A DNA stretch of 42,552 nucleotides from Clostridiales bacterium (GTDB lineage: Bacteria; Bacillota_A; Clostridia; Oscillospirales; Oscillospiraceae), in NCBI GenBank assembly GCA_014799485.1, contig JAAVHY010000008.1, positions 1 through 42,552 of the forward strand, in the 5' to 3' direction. A model generated the notes under the pieces. That model had not been told where the DNA came from, made no database searches, and saw only the letters and a list, made by a program, of their open reading frames with translations. This document shows positions 23,859-32,551 of the stretch, in pieces. The position numbers and the translations under genes were made by a program. Every line of letters starts with the position of its first letter. The first letter of the stretch is position 1.

Positions 23859-24713
23859 GTGAATATCCAATGGTATCCCGGGCACATGACCAAGACCCGG
23901 CGGCAGATGGAGGCGGACGTGAAGCTGGTGGATCTGGTGGCAGAGGTGGTGGACGCCCGCATCCCCGTCTCCAGCCGCAACCCGGACATTGACGCCATGG
24001 TGGGAGGACGGCCCCGGCTCATCGTTTTCAACCGGGCGGATCAGGCCGACCCCGCCATGACCGCCAAATGGATCGCATGGTTCAGGGCCAAAGGGTACGG
24101 AGTGCTGGAGACAGACGCGAAAAGCGGAAAAGGGGTTGGTCAGTTTTCCGCAGCGGCAAAGGACGTTTTGAAGGACAAACTGGCCGCCTGGAAGACCAAA
24201 GGCCAGGTGGGGCGTCCTGTCCGCGCCATGGTGGTCGGCGTGCCCAACGTGGGCAAATCCACATTTATCAATAAGGTAGCCCGGCGTAAGTCCGCAAAGG
24301 CCAGCGACCGCCCCGGCGTCACCCGGGGAAAGCAGTGGGTCACTGTGGACAGCGGTTTGGAACTGTTGGACACTCCGGGGATCCTTTGGCCTAAGTTTGA
24401 AGACGAGACCACCGGGCTTCACCTGGCTTTTACCGGCGCGGTAAAAGACGAGGTGACAGACATGGAGGCCCTGGCCTGCGCGCTGCTGGAGCTGCTGAGA
24501 GACCGTTACCCCAGGGCTTTGGAAGAGAGGTATAAGCTGACCGGCCTGGACGGGCTCCAGGGCTGGGAGCTGTTGGAGCAGGGGGCCCGGAAGCGGGGGA
24601 TGCTTGTCTCGGGCGGTGAGGCGGATACGGAACGGATGGCCAAGGTTTTGCTGGATGAGTTTCGGGGTGGAAAGCTTGGACGCTTTACACTAGAGTCACT
24701 GGAGGATCTATAA
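23859..24713 (+). CDS. ylqF: Ribosome biogenesis GTPase YlqF/RbgA
   Basis: Circularly permuted GTPase required for late 50S subunit assembly. It has 284 residues. The order of G motifs is permuted: NRAD (G4, residues 58-61) comes before the P-loop GVPNVGKST (near 127) and DTPG (near 170). The N-terminus MNIQWYPGHMTKTRRQ is the family hallmark. The GTG at 23859 is chosen because AAGAAGGAGG ends 8 bases upstream and homologues begin there; earlier in-frame starts (23802, 23838) run through the promoter or ribosome site. It is followed by rnhB, as in Bacillus. Confidence 0.95.
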   Translation: MNIQWYPGHMTKTRRQMEADVKLVDLVAEVVDARIPVSSRNPDIDAMVGGRPRLIVFNRADQADPAMTAKWIAWFRAKGYGVLETDAKSGKGVGQFSAAAKDVLKDKLAAWKTKGQVGRPVRAMVVGVPNVGKSTFINKVARRKSAKASDRPGVTRGKQWVTVDSGLELLDTPGILWPKFEDETTGLHLAFTGAVKDEVTDMEALACALLELLRDRYPRALEERYKLTGLDGLQGWELLEQGARKRGMLVSGGEADTERMAKVLLDEFRGGKLGRFTLESLEDL

Positions 24714-24731
24714 CGGAAGGGGGAGAGTGTC

Positions 24732-25337
24732 ATGCCCAGCTGGGATCTGGAACGCGCGGCCATGGCCCGAGGCTGCCGCGCTGTCTGCGGCTGTGACGAG
24801 GCAGGGGCAGGGCCGCTGGCGGGGCGGGTATACGCCGCGGCGGCCGTGCTGCCGGAGGGCCTGGAGCTGCCCTTTCTCAACGACTCCAAGCAGGTAACGG
24901 AAAAGCGCCGGGAAGAGCTGTACGATCAAATCACAGCTCAGGCCGTGGCATGGTCGGTGACCTGGGTGGAGCCGGAGGAGATCGACAAAATTGATATTCT
25001 CAACAGCCGCATCAAGGCCATGCAGCTGGCCATCGACGCGCTGGAGCCGCGGGCGGATTTCGCCCTAATCGACGGCAACCGGGACCACGGAAGCCGGTGC
25101 GCCATTGCTGCCCCCCATCAGCTGGTTGTAAAGGGAGACAGCCTGTCAGTATCTATCGCCGCGGCATCCATCCTGGCCAAGGTCAGCCGGGACCGGTATA
25201 TGCGGGATATGGCCGCCGTCTACCCACAGTACGAGTTTGACCGCCACAAAGGTTACCCCACCAAACGCCATTATGAGCTGTTGAGGGAATTTGGGCCGTG
25301 CCCCATCCATCGCCGCAGTTTTCTGAAAAAGCTGTGA
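24732..25337 (+). CDS. rnhB: Ribonuclease HII
   Basis: Removes ribonucleotides and RNA in RNA-DNA hybrids from DNA. It has 201 residues. The catalytic N-terminal motif CGCDEAGAGPLAG contains Asp22 and Glu23. LNDSKQVTEKRREELY follows near residue 54, ALIDGNRDHG near 115 supplies the next Asp, and SVSIAAASILAKVSRDRYM near 140 is conserved. GGAGAGTGTC precedes the ATG. The stop overlaps the GTG of the YraN gene. Confidence 0.97.
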   Translation: MPSWDLERAAMARGCRAVCGCDEAGAGPLAGRVYAAAAVLPEGLELPFLNDSKQVTEKRREELYDQITAQAVAWSVTWVEPEEIDKIDILNSRIKAMQLAIDALEPRADFALIDGNRDHGSRCAIAAPHQLVVKGDSLSVSIAAASILAKVSRDRYMRDMAAVYPQYEFDRHKGYPTKRHYELLREFGPCPIHRRSFLKKL

Positions 25338-25705
25338 ACGGCGGGGGAGACGCCCGTCTGCTGGGCCAGTGGGGGGAGGAGCAGGTGGCGGAAAAACTGC
25401 GGCGCGAAGGCTGGACTATCGTAGCGCGCAACTTCCGCTGCCGTATGGGCGAGATCGACATCGTGGCGAAAAATGGAACGTTTTTGGTTTTTGTGGAGGT
25501 CAAGCTGCGGAAAAATGACCGGTTCGGCGCGGCCTGCGAGGCCGTGACCTCAACCAAACAGCGCAAACTGCGCGCCGCCGCTCAATATTATTTGATAAGC
25601 CATCCTACGAATCTCCAACCCCGGTTTGATGTGGCAGAGGTATACGCCCCCTTTGGGGTACACACCGAAAGGCCGGACATATATTATATAGAAAACGCAT
25701 TTTAG
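25334..25705 (+). CDS. YraN/UPF0102 family nuclease-like protein
   Basis: A small protein with the restriction-endonuclease-like fold of the UPF0102 family; the biological role is unsettled. It has about 123 residues. The active-site style signature is MGEIDIVAK (Glu40, Asp42) and FVEVKLRK (Glu55, Lys57), after GQWGEEQVAEKLRREGW. The GTG at 25334, overlapping the rnhB TGA, is preferred; GTG at 25298 would add 12 residues inside rnhB. The ribosome site is weak, so translation is probably coupled to rnhB. The rnhB-yraN neighbourhood is common. Confidence 0.9.
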   Translation: MNGGGDARLLGQWGEEQVAEKLRREGWTIVARNFRCRMGEIDIVAKNGTFLVFVEVKLRKNDRFGAACEAVTSTKQRKLRAAAQYYLISHPTNLQPRFDVAEVYAPFGVHTERPDIYYIENAF

Positions 25706-25719
25706 TTGGGAGGACGGCT

Positions 25720-26658
25720 ATGAAGCCCATTTCAGTTTTCGATGCCCACTGTGATACGATCGCCCGCTGCTATTATCTCAACGAAGGACTGAGATACAAC
25801 ACCGGCCAACTGTCCTTGGAACGGACAGTCTGTTTTGCCCGGTACTGCCAGTTTTTTGCCCTGTGGACAGAGAAAGAATATGCAGAGGAAGATGGCCGCG
25901 CATTAGAGGATAGCTACTACGTATTGCTTAACTGCTTTAAAAAGCAGATGGCTCAGAATCCGGACAAAATCGTCCAATGCCGCACAGCGGAGGAAGCGCA
26001 GCGGGCCAACTGCCAGGGGAAAGCCGCCGCCTTCCTGACCGTGGAGGGCGCGGAACTGCTGGGCTGTGACCCAGACCGGCTGGATCAGGCGGCGGAGGAT
26101 GGGGTGGTGGCCATCAACCTGACCTGGAACCACGCAAACGTCCTGTCCGGCTCCTCCCGCGAACAGCCGGAGCGGGGATTATCCACAATCGGGAGACGTT
26201 TTGTGGAAAAAATGGAGGAGCTGCATATCCTGGTAGACGTGTCCCACTTGTCCGAGGCGGGGTTCTGGGATGTGGTCGGAATGGCACGGCGGCCCATCAT
26301 CGCCAGCCACTCCAACGCAAAATCTGTGTGGGATCACACAAGGAACTTGACGGATGGGCAAATAACTGCGATAATAAAGAATCAAGGTGTGATCGGTCTT
26401 AACTTCTATCAGGGCTTTGTGGGCGGCAGCCGGGATCTGGATATGCTGCGGGCCCACCTGGATCACATCCTGGCGCTGGGTGGGGCGGCAAGCGTGGCCC
26501 TTGGCGGCGATTGGGACGGCTGCGATACCATCGAGGCCCTTCCGTCCATTGACAGCCTGCCCCGGCTCTATGAGCACCTTTTGCGCCATGGCTATGGGGA
26601 AACGGTCGTTCAAGACCTGTTTTACAATAATTTAATGAGAGTAGTGAGTCAACGATGA
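25720..26658 (+). CDS. Membrane dipeptidase, M19 family
   Basis: Zinc dipeptidase of the renal dipeptidase family, which hydrolyses dipeptides including some with D-residues. It has 312 residues, on the short side but complete. Metal and active-site motifs are FDAHCDTI (His10, Asp12), LTVEGAELLG near 107 (bridging Glu), VDVSHLSEAGFWDV near 175 and ASHSNAKSVWDHTRNLTD near 193, then GGDWDGCDT near 266. It has no signal peptide, so it is probably cytoplasmic. TTGGGAGGACGGCT precedes the ATG. Its stop overlaps the thrC start (ATGA). Confidence 0.93.
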   Translation: MKPISVFDAHCDTIARCYYLNEGLRYNTGQLSLERTVCFARYCQFFALWTEKEYAEEDGRALEDSYYVLLNCFKKQMAQNPDKIVQCRTAEEAQRANCQGKAAAFLTVEGAELLGCDPDRLDQAAEDGVVAINLTWNHANVLSGSSREQPERGLSTIGRRFVEKMEELHILVDVSHLSEAGFWDVVGMARRPIIASHSNAKSVWDHTRNLTDGQITAIIKNQGVIGLNFYQGFVGGSRDLDMLRAHLDHILALGGAASVALGGDWDGCDTIEALPSIDSLPRLYEHLLRHGYGETVVQDLFYNNLMRVVSQR

Positions 26659-28142
26659 ATTACCTGAGCACGAGAAATAGAGATCTGCGTATGAGCGCGC
26701 CCCAGGCCATCGCCAAAGGGCTGGCCCCGGACGGGGGGCTGATGACGCCGGCGGTACTGCCGCGTCTGCCCGCTTCCGCCGTGGAGACCATGAAGGGGAT
26801 GTCCTACCAGCAGCGGGTAGTGTACATCATGAACAGCTTTTTGGAGGGCTTTGCCGCCTCTGAGCTCACCGCCTTCGCCTCCGAGGCCTATGGGGGAGGG
26901 AAGTTCTCCCATGAGGACGTTGCCCCCCTCCATAAGCTGGATGACAGCACCTACTGCCTGGAGCTGTGGCATGGCCCCACCTGCGCTTTCAAGGATATGG
27001 CGCTCCAAATTCTGCCCCACCTGCTCACCGCGTCCCTGGAGAAAAATGACGAGAAAAAGACGGTGTGCATCCTGGTGGCCACCTCCGGCGACACGGGCAA
27101 GGCCGCTTTGGAGGGCTTCCGCAATGTGGACAAGACCAAGATCCTGGTGTTCTACCCCAAGGACGGTGTATCAGAGATCCAGGAGCTCCAGATGGTCACC
27201 CAGCAGGGGGGGAACGTGGGGGTCTGCTCGGTGAAGGGTAACTTTGACGACGCCCAAACCGGCGTGAAGACCCTCTTCTCCGATGAAGAGCTGGCCGCGG
27301 AGCTGGCGGAGCGGGGGTATTTCCTGTCCTCCGCGAACTCCATCAACTGGGGCCGGGTGCTGCCCCAGATCGTCTACTACGCCTCCGCCTACTGCGACCT
27401 GCTGAAAGACGGGGCCATTACCAAGGGACAGGCCATCAACGTGTGTGTGCCCACCGGAAATTTCGGCAACATCCTGGCCGCGTACTATGCCAAGACCATG
27501 GGGATCCCCATCAATAAGCTGATTTGCGCCTCCAACCAGAACAACGTGCTCACTGATTTCATCCACACCGGGGCCTATGACCGCAACCGCACCTTCTACA
27601 ATACCCTTTCCCCGTCGATGGATATCCTTATCTCCAGCAATCTGGAGCGGATGATTTTTGAGCTGTCCGGCAGGGATGACAAGCTGGTGCGGGAGTATAT
27701 GTCCCAGCTGGCGGAGTACGGCAGCTACCGGGTGGACAGCTCCATCCGGACCAAGCTGAAGAAGGAGTTCAGCGCCGGATCCTGTGATGACGAGCAGACC
27801 CAGGCGATGATCGCCAAAATGTGGAATGAACACGGCTATCTCATCGACCCGCACACTGCCGTGGCCTTCCATGTGCTGGAGGAATACCGGGCGGAGACCG
27901 GGGACGACACGGTAACGGTGACGGTGTCCACCGCCAGCCCCTTCAAATTCTGCGACAGCGTACTCACCGCCCTTGGGGTGACCGAACACAGGCCCGGCCT
28001 GGATATCCTGGACCAGCTGGCCGAAACCACCGGCGTCCCCGTCCCGATGCCCCTTGCCCGGCTGAAAAAGCGCCAGCGCCGTTTTGACGGCGTGGTGGGG
28101 AAAGACGCTATGAAGGGCTGCGTGCTGGACTTTCTGAAATAA
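26655..28142 (+). CDS. thrC: Threonine synthase
   Basis: Pyridoxal-phosphate enzyme converting O-phosphohomoserine to threonine. It has 495 residues, the longer class. The PLP lysine is Lys113 in HGPTCAFKDMALQ; ATSGDTGKAALEGF near 142 and PTGNFGNILAAYYAK near 266 bind the cofactor phosphate. The N-terminal YLSTRNRDLRMSAPQAIAKG is typical of the class. The ATG overlaps the dipeptidase stop. No other threonine-pathway genes lie nearby. Confidence 0.97.
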   Translation: MNYLSTRNRDLRMSAPQAIAKGLAPDGGLMTPAVLPRLPASAVETMKGMSYQQRVVYIMNSFLEGFAASELTAFASEAYGGGKFSHEDVAPLHKLDDSTYCLELWHGPTCAFKDMALQILPHLLTASLEKNDEKKTVCILVATSGDTGKAALEGFRNVDKTKILVFYPKDGVSEIQELQMVTQQGGNVGVCSVKGNFDDAQTGVKTLFSDEELAAELAERGYFLSSANSINWGRVLPQIVYYASAYCDLLKDGAITKGQAINVCVPTGNFGNILAAYYAKTMGIPINKLICASNQNNVLTDFIHTGAYDRNRTFYNTLSPSMDILISSNLERMIFELSGRDDKLVREYMSQLAEYGSYRVDSSIRTKLKKEFSAGSCDDEQTQAMIAKMWNEHGYLIDPHTAVAFHVLEEYRAETGDDTVTVTVSTASPFKFCDSVLTALGVTEHRPGLDILDQLAETTGVPVPMPLARLKKRQRRFDGVVGKDAMKGCVLDFLK

Positions 28143-28153
28143 GAGGTGATGGG

Positions 28154-28843
28154 ATGGCTCTCTACGCCATCGGCGATACCCACCTTTCCCTGGGCGCGGA
28201 CAAGCCCATGGACGTGTTCGGCAACGGCTGGGAAGGCTATGTGGACAAGCTGCGGGAAGGGTTTTCCCCTGTGGACGACAACGATACGGTGGTGCTGTGC
28301 GGCGACCTGTCCTGGGGGATGAATCTGGAGCAGGCCAGGGAGGACTTCGCGTTCCTGAACGGTGAGCTGCCGGGGGAGAAGTGGCTGCTCAAGGGCAACC
28401 ATGACTACTGGTGGACCACCGCCTCGAAAATGAACGCCTTTTTCCAGGCCAACGGCTTTACCCGTCTCCATATCCTTCACAACAATTGCGCGTTTTACGG
28501 GGATGTGGCCCTTTGCGGTACCCGGGGATGGTTTTTTGAGGAGAACGGGGCGCCCCAGTGGGAAAAAGTGTTCAACCGGGAGCTGATCCGGCTGGAGGCA
28601 TCGCTGAAGGCGGCAGGGGAGCGGGAGAAGCTGTGCTTCCTCCATTACCCGCCCCTCTACCGGGGATACCGCTGCCAGGAGATCGTGGATCTGCTGGAGC
28701 GCTACCGTGTTGCCGCCTGCTATTACGGCCATCTCCACGGCCCCAGCCACCGGCTGGCCATCGAGGGGGCGCAGGGGGGCGTGGACTATCACCTGGTATC
28801 CGCGGACTTTGTCGGATTCCGTCCAAAAAAAATTTTAGATTGA
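28154..28843 (+). CDS. Calcineurin-like metallophosphoesterase
   Basis: Two-metal phosphoesterase of unknown substrate, 229 residues. The five family motifs are visible: IGDTHLS (residues 6-12), VLCGDLSWG near 47, KGNHDYWW near 80, FLHYPPLY near 160 and YYGHLHGPSH near 191. There are no membrane segments. AAGAGGTGATGGG precedes the ATG and the gene follows thrC by 11 bases, so it probably shares that transcript. Similar stand-alone proteins are widespread in Clostridia. Confidence 0.92.
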   Translation: MALYAIGDTHLSLGADKPMDVFGNGWEGYVDKLREGFSPVDDNDTVVLCGDLSWGMNLEQAREDFAFLNGELPGEKWLLKGNHDYWWTTASKMNAFFQANGFTRLHILHNNCAFYGDVALCGTRGWFFEENGAPQWEKVFNRELIRLEASLKAAGEREKLCFLHYPPLYRGYRCQEIVDLLERYRVAACYYGHLHGPSHRLAIEGAQGGVDYHLVSADFVGFRPKKILD

Positions 28844-28855
28844 GCAAAAAAACAG

Positions 28856-28884
28856 TGGAAATCTCTGCGCCTATCTGGTAGAAT
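28856..28884 (+). promoter_or_regulatory. Promoter of tig
   Basis: TGGAAA (28856-28861), 17 bases, TAGAAT (28879-28884) with TGG before the -10. The leader is about 60 bases. Confidence 0.55.
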
Positions 28885-28951
28885 AGGTTGGATTATTTAG
28901 AAAGAAGGCCCATGGGGTTCTTAAACCGGGCCGAGCTTGGAGGAGCATACC

Positions 28952-30346
28952 ATGAACATCAAGAGCAACGAGAAAAAAGAGAACAGCACCTATGAACTGG
29001 TGATTGAAGTCGGCGCCGCCGAATTCCAGGCCGCGATCGACAAGGTATACAACCGCCAGAAGAACCGCATCAGCGTCCCCGGCTTCCGCAAGGGCAAGGC
29101 CCCCCGGAAGATGGTGGAAAAGATGTACGGCGCTGAGATCTTCTATGAGGATGCCATCTCCATGGCCTATCCCGACGCCTATGAGGAAGCGCTGAAGGAG
29201 GCGGGCATCGATCCCGTGGCCTACCCCCAGCTGGAGATCCTGGACGTCAGCGCCGACGGCTTTACCTTCAAAGCCACCGTCACCGTCAAGCCCGAGGTAT
29301 CCATCAAGGACTACAAGGGCCTGCCCGTGGCCAAGCCCGACGTGAAGGTCTCCGCCGCCGACATCAAGGCGGAGCTGAAGCCGTACATCGACCGCGCGTC
29401 CCGTCTGGTGAGCGTGGAGCGGAAAGCCAAGAAGGGCGACACCGCTGTCATCGATTTCGAAGGCTTCCGGGACGGCGTCCCCTTCCAGGGCGGCAAGGGT
29501 GAGAACTACAGCCTGGAGCTGGGCTCCGGCTCCTTCGTCCCCGGCTTTGAGGATCAGGTCATCGGCATGAAGGCGGGCGATGAGAAGGATCTGGACATCA
29601 CCTTCCCCGAGGACTATACTCCCGAGCTGGCGGGCGCCCAGGTGGTGTTCAAGGTCAAGGTCCACGAGGTGAAGGAGAAGCAGGAGCCCGAGGTGGACGA
29701 TGAGTTCGCCAAGGATGTATCCGAGTTCGACACCCTGGACGAGTTCAAGAAGGATCTGGGCAGCAAGCTGAAGGCCCGCCGCCAGGAGCAGGCCGACCGG
29801 GACTTCGAGGCCGCCGTCATCGACGCCCTGATCGAGAAGCTGGAGTGCGACGTACCCCAGGCCATGATCGACTACCGCGCCGACAAGATGCTGGAGGATT
29901 ATGCCAACCGGGTCCAGAGCCAGGGCATCAAGTTTGAGGACTATCTGCGGATGATGGGCCTGTCCCTGGATGATATGCGCGCCCAGTCCAAGACCGCCGC
30001 CGAGCGCAACGTGCGCAGCGACCTGGCCCTGGAGGCCGTGGCCGCCGCCGAGGGTATTGAGGTCACCGACGCTGAGGTGGAAGAGGAGATCGGCAAGCTG
30101 GCCGAGCAGTACAGCATGGAGCAGGACAAGGTCCGCTCTATCATCAAGGATGAAGATCTGCGCCGCGACCTGTCTGTCCGCAAGGCGCTGGAGCTGGTGA
30201 AGTCCTCCGTCAAGAAGCCCGCCAAGAAGACGGAAAAGGCGGAAGACAAGGAGGAGAAGGCGGAGAAAAAGGCCGCCAAGAAGACGGAAAAGGCCGGGGA
30301 GAAAGCGGAGAAGAAGGCTTCCAAGGCAAAGAAAACCGAGGAATAA
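28952..30346 (+). CDS. tig: Trigger factor
   Basis: Ribosome-bound chaperone and peptidyl-prolyl isomerase that meets nascent chains. It has 464 residues. The ribosome-binding loop PGFRKGKAPRKMVEKMYG lies near residues 40-57. The FKBP-type domain covers about 155-245 (GDTAVIDFEGFRDGVPF ... VPGFEDQVIGMKAGDEK). The helical C-terminal arm is followed by an odd tail of about 45 residues made almost only of Lys, Glu and Ala, with the unit AKKTEKA repeated. The ATG at 28952 follows TTGGAGGAG; the TTG at 28937 belongs to that site. Confidence 0.96.
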   Translation: MNIKSNEKKENSTYELVIEVGAAEFQAAIDKVYNRQKNRISVPGFRKGKAPRKMVEKMYGAEIFYEDAISMAYPDAYEEALKEAGIDPVAYPQLEILDVSADGFTFKATVTVKPEVSIKDYKGLPVAKPDVKVSAADIKAELKPYIDRASRLVSVERKAKKGDTAVIDFEGFRDGVPFQGGKGENYSLELGSGSFVPGFEDQVIGMKAGDEKDLDITFPEDYTPELAGAQVVFKVKVHEVKEKQEPEVDDEFAKDVSEFDTLDEFKKDLGSKLKARRQEQADRDFEAAVIDALIEKLECDVPQAMIDYRADKMLEDYANRVQSQGIKFEDYLRMMGLSLDDMRAQSKTAAERNVRSDLALEAVAAAEGIEVTDAEVEEEIGKLAEQYSMEQDKVRSIIKDEDLRRDLSVRKALELVKSSVKKPAKKTEKAEDKEEKAEKKAAKKTEKAGEKAEKKASKAKKTEE

Positions 30347-30462
30347 AGCGATACCTGCGCCTTTTCCCTGAGAGGGAGGGAATAACTGCCGGCGGTGAAT
30401 GGGTATAATAGCCAGCACCGGCGGAAACCGAGGGGATTCCCCCATCTGAAAGGAGAAGCATC

Positions 30463-31044
30463 ATGAGTTTGGTTCCATATGTAGTTGAACAGACCAGCCG
30501 CGGCGAGCGGTCTTACGACATCTTTTCCCGGCTGCTCAACGACCGCATCGTTTTCTTGGGTGAGGAGGTCAACGCCACCACCGCGTCCCTGGTGGTCGCC
30601 CAGCTGCTCTACCTGGAGGCCCAGGACCCGGACAAGGACATCCAGTTCTATATCAACAGCCCCGGCGGCTCTGTGACCGACGGTATGGCGATTTACGACA
30701 CGATGCAGTACATCAAGTGTGATGTGTCCACCATCTGCGTGGGTATGGCGGCGTCCATGGGGGCGTTCCTGCTGTCCTCCGGCACCAAGGGCAAGCGCAT
30801 GGCCCTGCCCAACGCCGAGATCATGATCCACCAGCCCTCCGCCGGCACCCAGGGTCAGATCACGGATATGGCCATCCATTTGAAGCGGCTGGAGATCATC
30901 AAAAAGCGGATGAACGAGATCCTCGCCGGAAACTGCGGCAGAAGTCTGGAGCAGGTCACTGCCGACTGTGAGCGTGACAACTTCATGACCGCCGGGGAGG
31001 CGCTGGAGTACGGCCTCATTGACAAAATCATCACCAATCGTTGA
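30463..31044 (+). CDS. clpP: ATP-dependent Clp protease proteolytic subunit
   Basis: Serine protease that forms the double-heptamer chamber served by ClpX. It has 193 residues. The catalytic triad is Ser98 ([11 protein letters not shown]), His123 (MIHQPS) and Asp172 (ERDNFM). [13 protein letters not shown] near residue 62 forms the oxyanion strand. AAAGGAGAAGCATC precedes the ATG. A TATAAT at 30404-30409 suggests its own promoter, but no acceptable -35 is seen, and no CtsR-type repeat was found. The order tig-clpP-clpX-lon-ysxC is Bacillus-like, with clpP added. Confidence 0.98.
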   Translation: MSLVPYVVEQTSRGERSYDIFSRLLNDRIVFLGEEVNATTASLVVAQLLYLEAQDPDKDIQFYINSPGGSVTDGMAIYDTMQYIKCDVSTICVGMAASMGAFLLSSGTKGKRMALPNAEIMIHQPSAGTQGQITDMAIHLKRLEIIKKRMNEILAGNCGRSLEQVTADCERDNFMTAGEALEYGLIDKIITNR

Positions 31045-31053
31045 GTTGGGCTG

Positions 31054-31081
31054 AAGAGCGGAGGGCTGCGTCTCCGCTCTT
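31054..31081 (+). terminator. Hairpin between clpP and clpX
   Basis: A 10-bp perfect stem (31054-31063 with 31072-31081) and an 8-base loop, not followed by a proper T-run (TTGGCGCTTT). Probably a partial attenuator or RNA-stability element rather than a full stop. Confidence 0.5.
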
Positions 31082-31110
31082 TGGCGCTTTCCTGAAAGGA
31101 AGACCAAAAT

Positions 31111-32427
31111 ATGGCAAGAGACGACTATAAATCGGTGCGCTGCTCCTTCTGCGGCAAGCATCAGGAGCAGGTGGAGCGGATCATTGCCGGTCCGGGCGCC
31201 TATATCTGCAACGAGTGCGTCCATCTGTGCATGAGCGTTTTGGGCGAGAATTACGACGACGGCCCGGCGGACACGCCGGACATCCCCGATGTGATCCCCA
31301 CGCCCAAAGAAATGGTGGCCGTGCTGGACGAATATATCATCGGCCAGGACAGCGCCAAGGTCGCTTTGTCGGTGGCGGTGTATAACCACTACAAACGCAT
31401 CTATTTCGGCGGCGGGGACAATGTGGAACTGCAAAAGAGCAATATCCTCATGATCGGCCCCACCGGCTGCGGCAAGACCCTGTTCGCCCAGACGCTTGCC
31501 CGCATTCTGAAGGTGCCCTTTGCCATTGCCGACGCCACCACGCTCACCGAGGCGGGCTATGTAGGCGACGATGTGGAAAATATCCTGCTGCGTCTGGTCC
31601 AGGCCGCTGACTACGACATTGAGCTTGCCCAGCGGGGCATCATTTATGTGGATGAGATCGACAAGATCGCCCGCAAGAGCGAGAATACCTCCATCACCCG
31701 GGACGTGTCCGGCGAAGGGGTCCAGCAGGCCCTGCTGAAGATCCTCGAGGGTACCGTGGCCAACGTGCCCCCCCAGGGCGGGCGCAAGCACCCGCACCAG
31801 GAGTTCTTGCAGATCGACACCAAAAACATCCTGTTCATCTGCGGCGGGGCCTTTGACGGGCTGGAAAAGATCGTTGAGCGCCGCCTGGATCAAAAGACCA
31901 TCGGCTTCGGCGCCGATGTGAAGACCTCGGCGGAGCGGGAAGAGGCGGACGTGCTCAAGTCTGTACAGCCCCACGACCTGCTGAAGTTTGGCATCATCCC
32001 CGAACTGGTGGGCCGTCTGCCCATCATCACCACCCTGAAGGCGCTGGACCGGGAGCAGCTGGTACGCATCCTGACGGAGCCGAAAAACGCCCTGGTCAAG
32101 CAGTACAAGTGCCTGATGGACTATGACAACGTGGAGCTGGAGTTTGCTCCCGAGGCGTTGGACGCCGCCGCGGACAAGGCGTTGGAGCGGAAGATCGGCG
32201 CCCGCGGCCTGCGGGCAGTGCTGGAAGAGGTCATGACCCCCGTGATGTTCGACGCCCCGTCCGACCCAGCCATTGCCAAGGTGACGGTCACCGCGGAGGC
32301 CATCAAGGGAGAGGCGAAACCCGACATCGTGCGTCAGGAAGGCCGTCCCGCGCGGCCGCGGCTGGGCGCCGCGGCGCTGCGCACAGAAAAAGGCGGGCAG
32401 GCCGCTCCGCGGGGGAACGCGTCCTAA
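31111..32427 (+). CDS. clpX: ATP-dependent Clp protease ATP-binding subunit ClpX
   Basis: AAA+ unfoldase that feeds substrates to ClpP. It has 438 residues. The N-terminal zinc domain has Cys11, Cys14, Cys33 and Cys36. Walker A is GPTGCGKT near residue 116, Walker B is [11 protein letters not shown] near 178, and the ClpP-binding loop with the IGF tripeptide lies in QKTIGFGAD near 266. The last 30 residues form a basic, low-complexity tail. GAAAGGAAGACC precedes the ATG. Confidence 0.98.
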   Translation: MARDDYKSVRCSFCGKHQEQVERIIAGPGAYICNECVHLCMSVLGENYDDGPADTPDIPDVIPTPKEMVAVLDEYIIGQDSAKVALSVAVYNHYKRIYFGGGDNVELQKSNILMIGPTGCGKTLFAQTLARILKVPFAIADATTLTEAGYVGDDVENILLRLVQAADYDIELAQRGIIYVDEIDKIARKSENTSITRDVSGEGVQQALLKILEGTVANVPPQGGRKHPHQEFLQIDTKNILFICGGAFDGLEKIVERRLDQKTIGFGADVKTSAEREEADVLKSVQPHDLLKFGIIPELVGRLPIITTLKALDREQLVRILTEPKNALVKQYKCLMDYDNVELEFAPEALDAAADKALERKIGARGLRAVLEEVMTPVMFDAPSDPAIAKVTVTAEAIKGEAKPDIVRQEGRPARPRLGAAALRTEKGGQAAPRGNAS

Positions 32428-32501
32428 TACGCTGGTGGGTCCCGTTGCCGGTTTGCCCCATCCCATCCGGCAGAACCAGCAGCAGGAATATCGGTCGTTT
32501 T

Positions 32502-32529
32502 GGGGCGGGCGTAAGTCCGCCCCCTTTTT
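32502..32529 (+). terminator. Terminator between clpX and lon
   Basis: A 9-bp GC stem with one G-U pair (32502-32510 with 32515-32523), loop GTAA, then C and five T. It lies 23 bases before the lon start; the lon ribosome site begins just after it, so read-through would be needed for co-transcription. Confidence 0.72.
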
Positions 32530-32551
32530 GAGTACGGAAGGAGTGACCTTC

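Noticed and set aside
30347..30462. Heat-shock (CtsR or CIRCE) operator before clpP
   Set aside because: No GGTCAAA direct repeats and no CIRCE inverted repeat were found in the interval.
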